Under the pieces are notes generated by a model. The model was not told where the DNA came from and searched no databases. It worked only from the letters and a program-made list of their open reading frames with translations. Below are positions 17,972-28,576 of a DNA stretch of 64,000 nt, piece by piece (position 1 is the stretch's first letter; every line of letters starts with the position of its first letter). The DNA is taken from positions 1-64,000 of the forward strand of contig JADCEV010000025.1 of the NCBI GenBank assembly GCA_020249865.1. The letters are read 5' to 3'. The position numbers and the translations under genes were made by a program. The stretch is from Roseomonas sp. (GTDB lineage Bacteria; Pseudomonadota; Alphaproteobacteria; Acetobacterales; Acetobacteraceae).

Positions 17972-19105
17972 TCACTTCCAGCGCCAGCGCCAATCCGCCC
18001 AGGCCACCGCCAAACCTGCGAGTGAGAGCCCCAGCCCCGCCGCAAATACCGCGGCGTGGCTTTCATCCGTCGCGCGAAACAGCGCCGCCAGCGCAAAACC
18101 GGCCACCGCCTGCGCCACAGCAAAGCCCGCCGTCACGCGCACCCAGATCACGCCGGCCAGGGCGCCTGCCCTCTCTCGCGCTGCGGCCAGGGCGACCGTG
18201 GTAATGCCAAGCGCGGCAAAGCCGGAAACCAAGCCAAGCGGCACCAGCACCCAAAGCGCCTTAGGCAAAGCCAAAGACAGCGCGATGCTCTGGATCACCA
18301 TCCAGACCAGAATGGCCATGCGCCCGCCCCAGCGATCCACCGCGCGTCCCCCCACCAAAGCACCCGCAATGCAACCAAGGCCAAACAGCACCCACATGCC
18401 GGCGCCAAGTTCCACCCCAAGCCCGCGACCGCGCGCTGCGAGGTCCGATAAATAAAGCATCGGCGGCACCAGCCCCGCACCCGAAAGCGCATAGGCGATG
18501 ATGATGCCAAGCGCCGACGGGGCGCTGCCTTCCGGCGCAGTCTCCGCCGCTGGTGGGCGCGGCCAATGGGGGCGCATGACCAGCCACAAGACCAGCGCAA
18601 CGCCAGCAAGCCCAAGCCAGGCTGCGGCGACGCCGCCTTGCAGCAAGAGCGGCACCAGCAAGGCGCCGAGTATGATGCCGCCACCTACACCAAACAGGAC
18701 CAAGCCCCCTGCGCGCCCGCGCCGTTCCGGTGGTGTCACCGCCTGCACGGAAGGCCCCGCGAGGCCCATCAACATGCCGCCCGAAATCCCCGCGAGGCAG
18801 CGCCAAAACCCGAGCCAGGCCAGCCCGCCATGCCAGGCACAGGCCGCGAAAGCGAGCACCGCGAAAGCCATGCCCATATCCAAGGCGCGGGGGACGGAAA
18901 CGCGCCGCGCCAAGGCCCGCACGCCGCCGACACCAATCAGATACCCCGTGAGGTTCAGCGCACCGAGCAAGCCCGCTTCCGCGCCATCCACCCAACCGGC
19001 CGCGACCATCGCCGGAAACAGCGGCACATAGGCAAAGCGCGCAAGGCCAATGCCGGTGCAGGTTGCCGCCGTGCCGGAAAGCGCGGTGAGCGTGGCGCCC
19101 TTCAT
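17972..19105 (-). CDS. YbfB/YjiJ-type MFS transporter
   Basis: 377 residues with about 12 hydrophobic segments. The N-terminus (GIGLARFAYVPLFPAMV) and PERRGRAGGLVLFGVG match the YbfB/YjiJ branch of the major facilitator superfamily. It lies in the inner membrane and its substrate is unknown. Its start overlaps the end of the amidase gene by 4 bases, so the two are probably translated together. Its stop codon directly abuts the stop of the D-aminoacylase gene on the other strand. Context suggests export or uptake of an amide or amino-acid-like compound, which is inference. Confidence 0.8.
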   Translation of the reverse strand: MKGATLTALSGTAATCTGIGLARFAYVPLFPAMVAAGWVDGAEAGLLGALNLTGYLIGVGGVRALARRVSVPRALDMGMAFAVLAFAACAWHGGLAWLGFWRCLAGISGGMLMGLAGPSVQAVTPPERRGRAGGLVLFGVGGGIILGALLVPLLLQGGVAAAWLGLAGVALVLWLVMRPHWPRPPAAETAPEGSAPSALGIIIAYALSGAGLVPPMLYLSDLAARGRGLGVELGAGMWVLFGLGCIAGALVGGRAVDRWGGRMAILVWMVIQSIALSLALPKALWVLVPLGLVSGFAALGITTVALAAARERAGALAGVIWVRVTAGFAVAQAVAGFALAALFRATDESHAAVFAAGLGLSLAGLAVAWADWRWRWK

Positions 19106-20493
19106 CCCCCCAAATCAGGACGCCGCGCCATCCACCCCGCCGCCTGTTCATAAGCCTGCGCGATTCTGAACAGCATGGGTTCCCCGTAACTCCGCCCGAT
19201 CAATTGCAGCCCCAAGGGCAGACCGGAAGCACCAAAGCCGCAAGGCAGCGCCAGGCCCGGATGGCCGGTGGCGTTGAAGGGGCCGGTGATGGGGTGGGAT
19301 TTGCGGAAGGGCCCTTCATCCACATCCGCAAGGCGCGGCGCCGCTGTTGGGTTGCCGGCGCATAGAATCGCGTCACAGCCGGACAGCACTGCATCCACCT
19401 CAGCCGTGATGATCCTGCGCAGCCGCTGCGCCTGGACATATTCACTGCCGGTGACGAAAGCGCCCATCATCAGGCGTTCGCGCGTGACACGGCCATAATC
19501 CTGCGGGCGGGTGCGCAGCCATTCGCCATGAATGGCGAAACCTTCCGCGATCAGAATGGTCTGAATGCAGGCATCCATGCGCCGCTTGCTCGGCAGCGCA
19601 ACGTCAACAATCTTGGCGCCCAGCGCGCGCCATTGCTCCGCCGCCGCATCCACTGCGGCCATGACTTCCGCATCAACGCCCGCTTCAATGTCATAGGCGC
19701 GTGCGCGGCCAATCGTCAGCCCCGCCACACCCTTGCGCAGATCAGCGCTGTAATCAGGCACAGCTTCGCGCGCCGAACCAGGATCACCCGGATCATGCCC
19801 GGCCAGCACCTGCATCGCCAGCGCACAATCTTCCACCGTGCGGGTCAGCGGCCCGGCATGATCCAGCGTGAAGGAAAGCGGCACCACTCCGCGCCGGCTG
19901 ATCACACCATAGGTCGGTTTCAGCCCGACAATGCCGCAAAACGTGGCCGGCAGGCGAATGGAACCGGCCGTATCACTCCCCATGGCAAGCCCCACCATGC
20001 CGGATGCCACAGCAACGCCGGAACCGCTGCTCGACCCGCCGGCGAAATGCGCGGCGTTCCAGGGGTTCTTCGCATTGGGAAAGGGCAGCACATCAGTGGG
20101 GCCGCCGCGGGCGAATTCATGCGTCGAAAGCTTACCCAGCAGCACCATGCCTGCCGCTTCCAGCTTGGCGGTGGAGGCAGCGTCTTCGCGCGCCACATTG
20201 TCCATCAGCAGCTTGGAATGCGCCGTGGTGCGCACGCGTGCCACATCGTAGATATCCTTGAGCGCATAGGGAATGCCATGCAGCGGCCCGCGCTTTTTGC
20301 CGGCCTTGATTTCAGCCTCGGCCGCTGCTGCCGCGCGGCGCGCGCGATCCGCGGTGACGGTGATGAAGGCATTCAGCTTCGGATCAAGCGCTGCAATGCG
20401 TGCAAGCGCTGCTTCCGTCAGCGCGACAGGTGAAAGCGTCCCGGCGGCAATTCCGGCCGAGGCTTCCGCGAGGGAGGGAACGGGAGAACTCAT
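19102..20493 (-). CDS. Amidase (amidase-signature family)
   Basis: 463 residues. It carries the Ser-cisSer-Lys triad of the amidase-signature family: Lys in YALKDIYDVA, the first Ser in GGSSSGSGVAVA and the nucleophile Ser in GSDTAGSIRLPA. It is about the size of GatA but sits with a short DUF4089-like gene rather than gatC and gatB, so it is more likely a catabolic amidase such as an AtzF/AtzE-like hydrolase. It overlaps the small upstream gene by 4 bases and the MFS gene by 4 bases, which makes a three-gene coupled unit on the minus strand. Confidence 0.85.
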   Translation of the reverse strand: MSSPVPSLAEASAGIAAGTLSPVALTEAALARIAALDPKLNAFITVTADRARRAAAAAEAEIKAGKKRGPLHGIPYALKDIYDVARVRTTAHSKLLMDNVAREDAASTAKLEAAGMVLLGKLSTHEFARGGPTDVLPFPNAKNPWNAAHFAGGSSSGSGVAVASGMVGLAMGSDTAGSIRLPATFCGIVGLKPTYGVISRRGVVPLSFTLDHAGPLTRTVEDCALAMQVLAGHDPGDPGSAREAVPDYSADLRKGVAGLTIGRARAYDIEAGVDAEVMAAVDAAAEQWRALGAKIVDVALPSKRRMDACIQTILIAEGFAIHGEWLRTRPQDYGRVTRERLMMGAFVTGSEYVQAQRLRRIITAEVDAVLSGCDAILCAGNPTAAPRLADVDEGPFRKSHPITGPFNATGHPGLALPCGFGASGLPLGLQLIGRSYGEPMLFRIAQAYEQAAGWMARRPDLGG

Positions 20494-20684
20494 CTTGGAC
20501 CTGCCGGCTGGGTCAGCGCGAAAGCGGGTTCGGTCGCCAGCGGCATGGGTTCATTCAGTAGCTTCCGCATTTCCAACCAGGCGCGAAAGCCTTCCATCAT
20601 CGCGACACGACGTTCCGGTGGCACAACTACACCGGCGCGCGCCAGCGCCATATCGAATTCGGCTTCGGGATCGGGTTGGGGCAT
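20490..20684 (-). CDS. Small DUF4089/AtzG-like amidase partner
   Basis: About 64 residues. The pattern ALARAGVVVPPERRVAMMEGFRAW...PMPLATEPAFALTQP resembles the short GatC-like proteins (DUF4089/AtzG) that sit before amidase-signature enzymes and bind them. The start at 20684 is preferred over 20750 because GGGAGA lies upstream and the longer form adds an odd Cys/Trp-rich leader. It overlaps the amidase gene by 4 bases. AtzG-type proteins stabilise their amidase, and I infer the same here. Confidence 0.65.
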   Translation of the reverse strand: MPQPDPEAEFDMALARAGVVVPPERRVAMMEGFRAWLEMRKLLNEPMPLATEPAFALTQPAGPR

Positions 20685-20751
20685 CGGGTTCTCCCAAGAT
20701 GGGCTTCGTTGCGTTGAAGCGTCCCCCGCCCACCCGCAAGCGTCAAGCACG

Positions 20752-20781
20752 AAAAAGGGCGCCGGCTTGTGACCGGCGCCC
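20752..20781 (-). terminator. Intrinsic terminator after katG
   Basis: Read on the minus strand, GGGCGCCGG and CCGGCGCCC form a perfect 9-bp stem around a 7-base loop, followed by five T. It begins 26 bases after the katG stop and should end that transcript before the amidase set. Confidence 0.85.
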
Positions 20782-20806
20782 CCTTCAAAACTGCTGGAAC
20801 GAAACC

Positions 20807-23029
<2,223 letters not shown>

Positions 23030-23182
23030 CTATGGTTCGGGCCAAAGCCCGCCCCGCTGATATGGCGCCTGAGGCGGCCCTTCACAGACCCCTCTGGCAC
23101 TCTGCCGGAGTGACTAGGCCAGCCTCGGCAAGCTGTCCAACTCATAATTTTGAAGTTTTTAATTCACCCGATGGATCATCCC

Positions 23183-23932
23183 TCAACTCAGGGTCTGGCC
23201 GCCATCCACCACCAGCGTCTGCCCTGTGATCCAGCCGGCCAAGGGGGATGCCAGGAACAGCGCGGCATTGGCGACTTCCTCCGGCGTGCCGTAGCGGCCG
23301 AAGGGGATGCTCGCCAGGATGCGCCCATAAAGCGTGGGGTCGGTCGTTTTGCGTTCTTCCCACATGCCGCCCGGGAATTCGATGGAACCCGGCGCAATGG
23401 CATTCACGCGAATGCCATCCTTGGCCAGGCTTGCGGCCTGGGATGCCGTGTAATTGATCACCAGCGCCTTCACCGCCGCATAGGCCGGCGTGCGCACCGA
23501 AGGCCCAAGGCCGGAGATGGAGGTGGTATTCACAATACACCCCTTGGCCACCTTCAGGAATGGGAGTGCCGCGCGGGAGGCACGCACGGTTGCCATCACA
23601 TCCACATCCAGGCTTTTCTGCCAGCCTTCTTCGGTATCGGCCATGCCAAAGCCCGAGGCATTATTCACCAGCACATCCACGCCGCCGAGCGCCGCTGCTG
23701 CCGCCGCCACCCAGGCTTCAATCTGCGCCTGATTGGCCAGATCCGCCGGCATGGCATGGGCCTTCACGCCATGGGCGGCAATCTCCGCCCGCGTGGCTTC
23801 AAGCCCTGCGGCGCCACGCGCGCAGATGGAAACCGCTGCCCCGCCGGCGGCAAAGCCCAGCGCGATGGAACGCCCAATGCCGCGGCTGCCGCCTGCGACC
23901 AAAACCTTCTTGCCGGTAAAATCAAATGTCAT
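23183..23932 (-). CDS. SDR-family oxidoreductase
   Basis: About 249 residues, a classical short-chain dehydrogenase. The cofactor loop is VAGGSRGIGRS, NNAS follows (NVLVNNA-type), and the catalytic Ser and Tyr-x3-Lys lie in NTTSISG and YAAVK. The C-terminus has GWITGQTLVVDGG. The ORF track start at 24013 adds a proline-rich leader. The ATG at 23932 has AGGAGAGA nine bases upstream and begins the normal fold. The substrate is unknown. It stands between katG and a divergently read glycosyltransferase gene with no obvious partner. Confidence 0.85.
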   Translation of the reverse strand: MTFDFTGKKVLVAGGSRGIGRSIALGFAAGGAAVSICARGAAGLEATRAEIAAHGVKAHAMPADLANQAQIEAWVAAAAAALGGVDVLVNNASGFGMADTEEGWQKSLDVDVMATVRASRAALPFLKVAKGCIVNTTSISGLGPSVRTPAYAAVKALVINYTASQAASLAKDGIRVNAIAPGSIEFPGGMWEERKTTDPTLYGRILASIPFGRYGTPEEVANAALFLASPLAGWITGQTLVVDGGQTLS

Positions 23933-24053
23933 GGGGTGTGTCTCTCCTGGTTGGGCACCATTCTCCGGCCTTCGTGCCGCCCCGCCAAGGGGGCAATTGC
24001 GCGCGACTGGCAAATGGCGGATTTAACGGTGCTTCGCTTCGGGATGGGTTGGC

Positions 24054-25307
24054 TTGGTCCAGGCGCTCTTCATTCACCAGAATTTCCCCGGCCAATACCG
24101 CCATTTGGCGCCGGTGATCGCCGCGCGTTCCGGCGCGCGGGTGATTGGCCTTGGGGAGCGGGAGAATATCGCCCTGCCTGGTGTCACCCATATCCGGTAC
24201 CCGGAACCGCAAGGTGCCGGGGACAAGACGCATCACTATCTGCGCCCCATGGAAGCCGCCGTGCGGCGCGCGCAAAATGTCGCGCGGGCCCTGGTTGATT
24301 TGCGCAGCAAAGGCTTCCGCCCCGATATCATCTGCTGCCATCCGGGCTGGGGGGAGGGCATGTTCCTGCCCGATATCTTCCCCAATGCGAAGCTGCTGCA
24401 GTATTGCGAATTCCACTTCACCACCTCAGGCGGCGATGTCGGCTTCAACCCGGCGCATAAGGTGGAATTGGATGAGGCCGCGCGCACGCGATTGCTCAAC
24501 CTGCCGCAAACCCCGGCGCTTGAGGCGATGGATTGGGGCGTGAGCCCCACGCATTTCCAGCGCGGGCGCTATCCGGAGGTTTTCCGCCGCAAAATCTCCG
24601 TCGTGCATGAAGGCGTGAATAGCGACGTGGCCACACCAATTGGCGCGCATCACGTGAAACTGCCCAATGGCAGCGTGATCACGCGCGGTGATGAGGTGAT
24701 TACCTATGTCTCCCGCAATCTGGAACCCTATCGCGGCTTTGATGTTTTCATGCGCGCCCTGCCGGAAATCCTGGCACGGCGCCCGCAGGCGCAAGTGGTG
24801 CTGGTGGGTGGCGAAGCACGTGGCTATGGCAACAAACCCGCCGATGGCCGTTCCTGGCGCGAACATCTGCTGGAAGAATTAGGCGACAAGCTCGATCTGA
24901 CCCGGCTGCATTTCACCGGCCGCATTCCGCACCCGGCCTTGCTCGCGCTATTTCGCATCTCTCGCGCGCATGTCTATTTGACGTATCCCTATGTTCTGTC
25001 CTGGTCCATGATTGAAGCCATGGGGTGTGAGGCCCTGGTGATCGGCTCCGCGACACCGCCCGTGCAGGAAGTGATCGAACATGGCGTGAATGGGTTGCTG
25101 GTGCCGTTTTATGACACGGCAGCTTTGGCCGAGACCGTTGTGCAGGCTTTGGCAAAGCCGGATCAGTTTGAGCCGATCCGCAAGGCCGCGCGGCGGACCT
25201 TGCTGGAACGGTATGACCTGCAAACCATCTGCTTGCCGCAACAGATCAAGCTGTTTGATGCGGTGCTGGAAGGCAGGCCCGGCGATAGTGTGATCCCAGC
25301 GGCGTAA
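24054..25307 (+). CDS. Glycosyltransferase family 4
   Basis: 417 residues from a TTG start; the opening ALFIHQNFPGQYRHLAP is typical for this branch. The C-terminal GT-B half shows VSRNLEPYRGFDVFMRALP, VVLVGGEARGYG, LHFTGRIP and the donor-site segment WSMIEAMGCEALVIGS, with EVIEHGVNGLLVPFYD. It transfers a sugar from a nucleotide sugar, probably to a surface polysaccharide or glycolipid, in the cytoplasm or at the inner membrane. It stands alone here with no other polysaccharide genes, so its product cannot be named. No ATG is available in frame near the start. Confidence 0.85.
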   Translation: MVQALFIHQNFPGQYRHLAPVIAARSGARVIGLGERENIALPGVTHIRYPEPQGAGDKTHHYLRPMEAAVRRAQNVARALVDLRSKGFRPDIICCHPGWGEGMFLPDIFPNAKLLQYCEFHFTTSGGDVGFNPAHKVELDEAARTRLLNLPQTPALEAMDWGVSPTHFQRGRYPEVFRRKISVVHEGVNSDVATPIGAHHVKLPNGSVITRGDEVITYVSRNLEPYRGFDVFMRALPEILARRPQAQVVLVGGEARGYGNKPADGRSWREHLLEELGDKLDLTRLHFTGRIPHPALLALFRISRAHVYLTYPYVLSWSMIEAMGCEALVIGSATPPVQEVIEHGVNGLLVPFYDTAALAETVVQALAKPDQFEPIRKAARRTLLERYDLQTICLPQQIKLFDAVLEGRPGDSVIPAA

Positions 25308-25309
25308 CG

Positions 25310-26260
25310 CTACCGCGCCAACGCCGCGCGCAGCGCATCCAGCACATCATCCATGGCGCGCTGAAAGCCAGGCCCATCCAGATAGCCATCCATCGCGCCG
25401 GTACGCTCCAGAAATGTTTTCCAGGCCGGCGCCTGCATGCCCTGGCGGAAACGGTCATGCAGGCTTGTGTAAATCTCATCCGGCAAACCAGCCGGCGCAT
25501 TAAGCCCCTTCATGTTTTCAATCACCACATCAAAGCCCAATTCGCGCAGCGTCGGCACATCGGGATAGCCCGGAATGCGCGCAGCGGACGCCACCGCCAG
25601 CGGGCGGATTTCGCCGGCATTGGCAAGCCCCGCCATTTCTTCCGGGGCGAGGACCGCCAATTCCACCGTATTCGCCATCAGCGCCTGCAAGCTTGGCGCG
25701 CCGCCCGTGAAGGGCACATGCAGCAATTCGATATTCGCCGCACGCGACAGCAACACAAACACCGCATGATAAATCGAACCCTGGCCGGATGAGGCATGTG
25801 GAATCGCGCCTGGTGCGCGCTTTGCGGCTTCAATCACGCTTGGCAAATCAGCAAAACGCCCGCCGCGCCGCGCCACAATCAGCAGTGGCTGGCGCGTGAT
25901 GCGAATAATGGCACGGAAGGATTTTTTGGGATCGTAGGGAAGCTCCCGAAAGGCAGGGAGCGCGATGCTCTCACTCCCGCCGCCGACCAGCAGATTGAGC
26001 CCATCCGGCGCCATGCCCGCCACTTGCTGCGCGGCAATCGCCCCGCCCGCGCCGGGGCGGTTCATCACCACAATCGGGGTCGGGAAAAAGCGCGATGAAG
26101 CCTCGGCGATTGCGCGCGCCGCCAAATCCGCGCCGCCACCAGGCGCGAAGCCAACAATCAATTGAATGGGCCGCGATGGTTCCCAAGCGCGCGCTGGTGC
26201 GGCACTGCCCAAAGCGGCCAAGCCTGTGGCGCCAAGGATGATGTGTCTGCGAGTTATCAT
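25310..26260 (-). CDS. Bug/TctC-family receptor, Tat-type leader
   Basis: About 316 residues. The leader reads MITRRHIILGATGLAALGSAAPARA, with a twin arginine and Ala-rich core, followed by PIQLIVGFAPGGGADLAARA and MNRPGAGGAIAAQQVA, the signature region of Bug periplasmic receptors. The start at 26260 has GGGGGAAG upstream; the longer ORF start at 26482 is not credible because it runs into the RluA gene. Like the receptor at 1873 it has no tctA or tctB gene nearby. It is convergent with the glycosyltransferase gene, with only 2 bases between the stops. The ligand is unknown. Confidence 0.85.
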   Translation of the reverse strand: MITRRHIILGATGLAALGSAAPARAWEPSRPIQLIVGFAPGGGADLAARAIAEASSRFFPTPIVVMNRPGAGGAIAAQQVAGMAPDGLNLLVGGGSESIALPAFRELPYDPKKSFRAIIRITRQPLLIVARRGGRFADLPSVIEAAKRAPGAIPHASSGQGSIYHAVFVLLSRAANIELLHVPFTGGAPSLQALMANTVELAVLAPEEMAGLANAGEIRPLAVASAARIPGYPDVPTLRELGFDVVIENMKGLNAPAGLPDEIYTSLHDRFRQGMQAPAWKTFLERTGAMDGYLDGPGFQRAMDDVLDALRAALAR

Positions 26261-26301
26261 GCTGGTCTTCCCCCCGTTCTTGGCAGGCAGCCTAACCACT
26301 T

Positions 26302-27006
26302 TCACCCGCCTTGCCAGCCACAAGCGCGCAACGCCCCTTCCATATGCGGCGGCGGCGGCGCTTCTGCCTGCAAGGGTGGCTCCAGCGGCAAAACAATCGC
26401 GCGCGCCAACAAATGCAAGCCGCCAGCCCCTCCCGCGCCATAAAGCGCATCGCCCAAAATCGGCCACCCCATCGCCGCGCAATGCACGCGCAATTGATGC
26501 GTCCGCCCGGTCTCAGGCGCCAATTCCAGCCAGGCCATGCCAGCGCCACGCCCAAGGCAGCGCCAGCGTGTGAGCGATGCCAGCCCATCCGCATGCGCTT
26601 CCATCCGCCAGCCCTGCGCACGAGAACTGATCTTGCGGATGGGCAAGGCAATCTCGCCCACATCCTCAGCCGGGCCGCCCTGCACTACCGCCCAATAGGT
26701 CTTCGCCGCCAGCCCCTTGGCGAAAATGGCGCCAAGCGCCGCCAAGGCCGGCTTTGTGCGCCCCAGCACCAGGCAGCCCGCCGTATCCTGATCCAGCCGA
26801 TGCGCTGGCTGCGGCAAATGGCGCCGGCCCATTTGCAAAGCAGGCAGCCAATCTTCCACCGAGGCACTGGCGCGCGGCCCGCGATGCGTCGCAAGCCCCG
26901 CCGGCTTGTTCAGCACCAGCGCATCATCGCGCAGCAGCAGGATGCGGGACGCAATTTCAGATGGCACTTGGCCAAGACGGTCCTGCCGTGACAGGCTAAC
27001 GCCCAT
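26302..27006 (-). CDS. RluA-family pseudouridine synthase
   Basis: About 234 residues. The catalytic aspartate lies in HRLDQDTAGCLVL, the family motif HRLDxxTSG, and the C-terminal half has LELAPETGRTHQLRVHCA and PILGDALYG. The enzyme turns uridine into pseudouridine in rRNA or tRNA; RluA, RluC and RluD types cannot be separated by eye. There is no N-terminal S4 domain. The ATG is placed at 27006 (27009 is possible). Its ribosome site GGGGGAAGGGG lies inside the first codons of the divergent PfkB gene, so the two starts overlap head to head. Confidence 0.8.
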   Translation of the reverse strand: MGVSLSRQDRLGQVPSEIASRILLLRDDALVLNKPAGLATHRGPRASASVEDWLPALQMGRRHLPQPAHRLDQDTAGCLVLGRTKPALAALGAIFAKGLAAKTYWAVVQGGPAEDVGEIALPIRKISSRAQGWRMEAHADGLASLTRWRCLGRGAGMAWLELAPETGRTHQLRVHCAAMGWPILGDALYGAGGAGGLHLLARAIVLPLEPPLQAEAPPPPHMEGALRACGWQGG

Positions 27007-27007
27007 C

Positions 27008-27919
27008 ATGGCCGCACCCCTTCCCCCGCCGCGTGTTGTCTGCCTTGGCAATGTTGTCGCCGATCATGTGTTCCGGGTGGAGGATATACCCCAACCGCCC
27101 GCGAAAATCGCCGCCCGATCCTATGTGCTGAATGCCGGCGGCATGGCGGCCAATGCGGCGATTGCCGTCACGCGCCTTGGCGGCCGCGCCGATTTCTGGG
27201 GGCGCGTGGGCGATGATTTGAACGCGCCCCTACTCGCCGCCGCCTTGGAAGCCGATGGCGTGGGCACCGCCGGCCTCAAACGCGTGACAGGAGGGCGAAG
27301 CCCGGTTTCCGCCGTGCTGGTGGACCGCCACGGGGAACGCACCATCATCGGCTTTCGCGGCGCTGATCTCGGCATAGACCCTGGCTGGCTGCCCTTGGAA
27401 AGCCTTGCTGGCGCCGGCGCGCTTTGTTGCGATCCACGCTGGCCCGAAGGTGTCGCGGTTGCAGCGGCCGAGGCACGGCGGCTTGGCGTGCCCGTGGTGC
27501 TGGATGGCGAGAAAAGCGAAACGCGCATTCTGGTGGATTTGGTGCCGCGCGTGGATCACGCGATTTTCTCCGTCACCGGCTTGCAGAATTTCGCGCCTGG
27601 TTGCGCGCCGGAAGAAGGGCTGCGCCGCGCCTTGGCCTCAGGCCCCGTCAAGCTTGCCGCCGTGACGCGGGGTGAGAAAGGCACGCTCTGGCTGGCACCC
27701 GGCATGGCAGCGCCGCAGGAAATCCCAGCCTTCCCGGTAGAGGCCACCAATACCACCGGCGCGGGCGATGTCTTTCACGGCGCCTATGCCTTGGCGATGG
27801 CGGAAGGCATGGCGATTGAAGCCGCGCTGCGTTTTGCCTCAGCGGCGGGCGCATTACGCGCACGCGATGGCACCACGCCCTATCGCCCGATGGTGGAGGC
27901 GATGTTGGCGGGCGTTTAG
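27008..27919 (+). CDS. PfkB-family carbohydrate kinase
   Basis: About 303 residues of the ribokinase fold. Visible are the N-terminal glycine-rich NAGGMAANAAIAVTRLGG, the lid region, and the catalytic C-terminal NTTGAGDVFHGAYALAM with the GAGD anion hole and base. It phosphorylates a sugar or nucleoside at the expense of ATP in the cytoplasm, but the substrate cannot be read. The start at 27008 is chosen because the region before it belongs to the RluA gene on the other strand and the kinase fold begins at once (PRVVCLGNVVAD). Its ribosome site is weak. A hairpin follows the stop. Confidence 0.8.
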   Translation: MAAPLPPPRVVCLGNVVADHVFRVEDIPQPPAKIAARSYVLNAGGMAANAAIAVTRLGGRADFWGRVGDDLNAPLLAAALEADGVGTAGLKRVTGGRSPVSAVLVDRHGERTIIGFRGADLGIDPGWLPLESLAGAGALCCDPRWPEGVAVAAAEARRLGVPVVLDGEKSETRILVDLVPRVDHAIFSVTGLQNFAPGCAPEEGLRRALASGPVKLAAVTRGEKGTLWLAPGMAAPQEIPAFPVEATNTTGAGDVFHGAYALAMAEGMAIEAALRFASAAGALRARDGTTPYRPMVEAMLAGV

Positions 27920-27920
27920 T

Positions 27921-27954
27921 GCGTTTCCTGTGAACCGTCATGAACGGGAAACGC
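27921..27954. repeat. Hairpin/REP-like palindrome after the PfkB gene
   Basis: GCGTTTCC and GGAAACGC pair over 8 bp, and inside them CCGT and ACGG pair again. No T run follows on either strand, so termination is doubtful. The shape resembles extragenic palindromes of alphaproteobacteria, but no second copy was noticed in this window. Confidence 0.4.
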
Positions 27955-28054
27955 GCTCACGCCTGATCTGGTCGCAGTTTCGCCGACGCCATATGATTCC
28001 AATTTACTCAGACATGTTGTAAGCATTGATGCGGCGACATAGGAAACAGCATCA

Positions 28055-28519
28055 ATGGCCGCTTTCAGCATTACACGCCGCGCCGCCAGCGGGCTTGCTT
28101 TGGCCGCGCTCTGGACCCGTAATGTCGCTGCGCAGACAGGCAGCCAGGACGCGGAACGCCCTGTCGGCACAGTAACCCTCTCCCAGACTCAAGTCGGTTT
28201 GTTTTATGGCGTGTCTTGGGGCAGCGGTACGCTGACATTCGGTGGACACAGCTACCGTTTTCGTATCCGCGGCCTTGGTGTCGGCGGAATCGGCATTTCC
28301 GAGGTTCGGGCTCATGGCGAAGTCTATCGCCTTTCCAAGGTCGCCGATTTTCCTGGCCTCTATGGCGGCGCGCGTGCCGGCGCCGTAGCTGGCTCCAGCG
28401 AGATTAAGGGTGGCTTATGGTTGCAGAATCCGGCTGGTGTCATCATCACGCTCCACCCATCGCGTAGCGGCTACGCCTTGCAGTTGGGCGCCGATGGCTT
28501 GTTGATTCAAATGGAGTAG
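28055..28519 (+). CDS. Small secreted protein of unknown function
   Basis: 154 residues. The N-terminus has two arginines and a hydrophobic stretch ending in an Ala-rich site (ITRRAASGLALAALWTRNVAAQ), so export is likely, perhaps by Tat. The mature part is glycine-rich and beta-like: VSWGSGTLTFGGHSYRFRI, GLGVGGIGISEVRAHGEVY, LYGGARAGAVAGSSE. I recall similar short periplasmic proteins in proteobacteria without an assigned role, but cannot name a family. It stands alone between the PfkB gene and the convergent racemase gene, with 135 bases upstream that could hold its own promoter. Confidence 0.6.
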   Translation: MAAFSITRRAASGLALAALWTRNVAAQTGSQDAERPVGTVTLSQTQVGLFYGVSWGSGTLTFGGHSYRFRIRGLGVGGIGISEVRAHGEVYRLSKVADFPGLYGGARAGAVAGSSEIKGGLWLQNPAGVIITLHPSRSGYALQLGADGLLIQME

Positions 28520-28576
28520 CGCTGACAAAGCGCCGCAGGTCCCTACGGTCTTGTCGGTCAAAACTCGCGAAGGCCG

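Noticed and set aside
19102-20493. gatA of the tRNA amidotransferase
   Set aside because: Neither gatB nor a true gatC is next to it. The small upstream gene is of the DUF4089/AtzG type.
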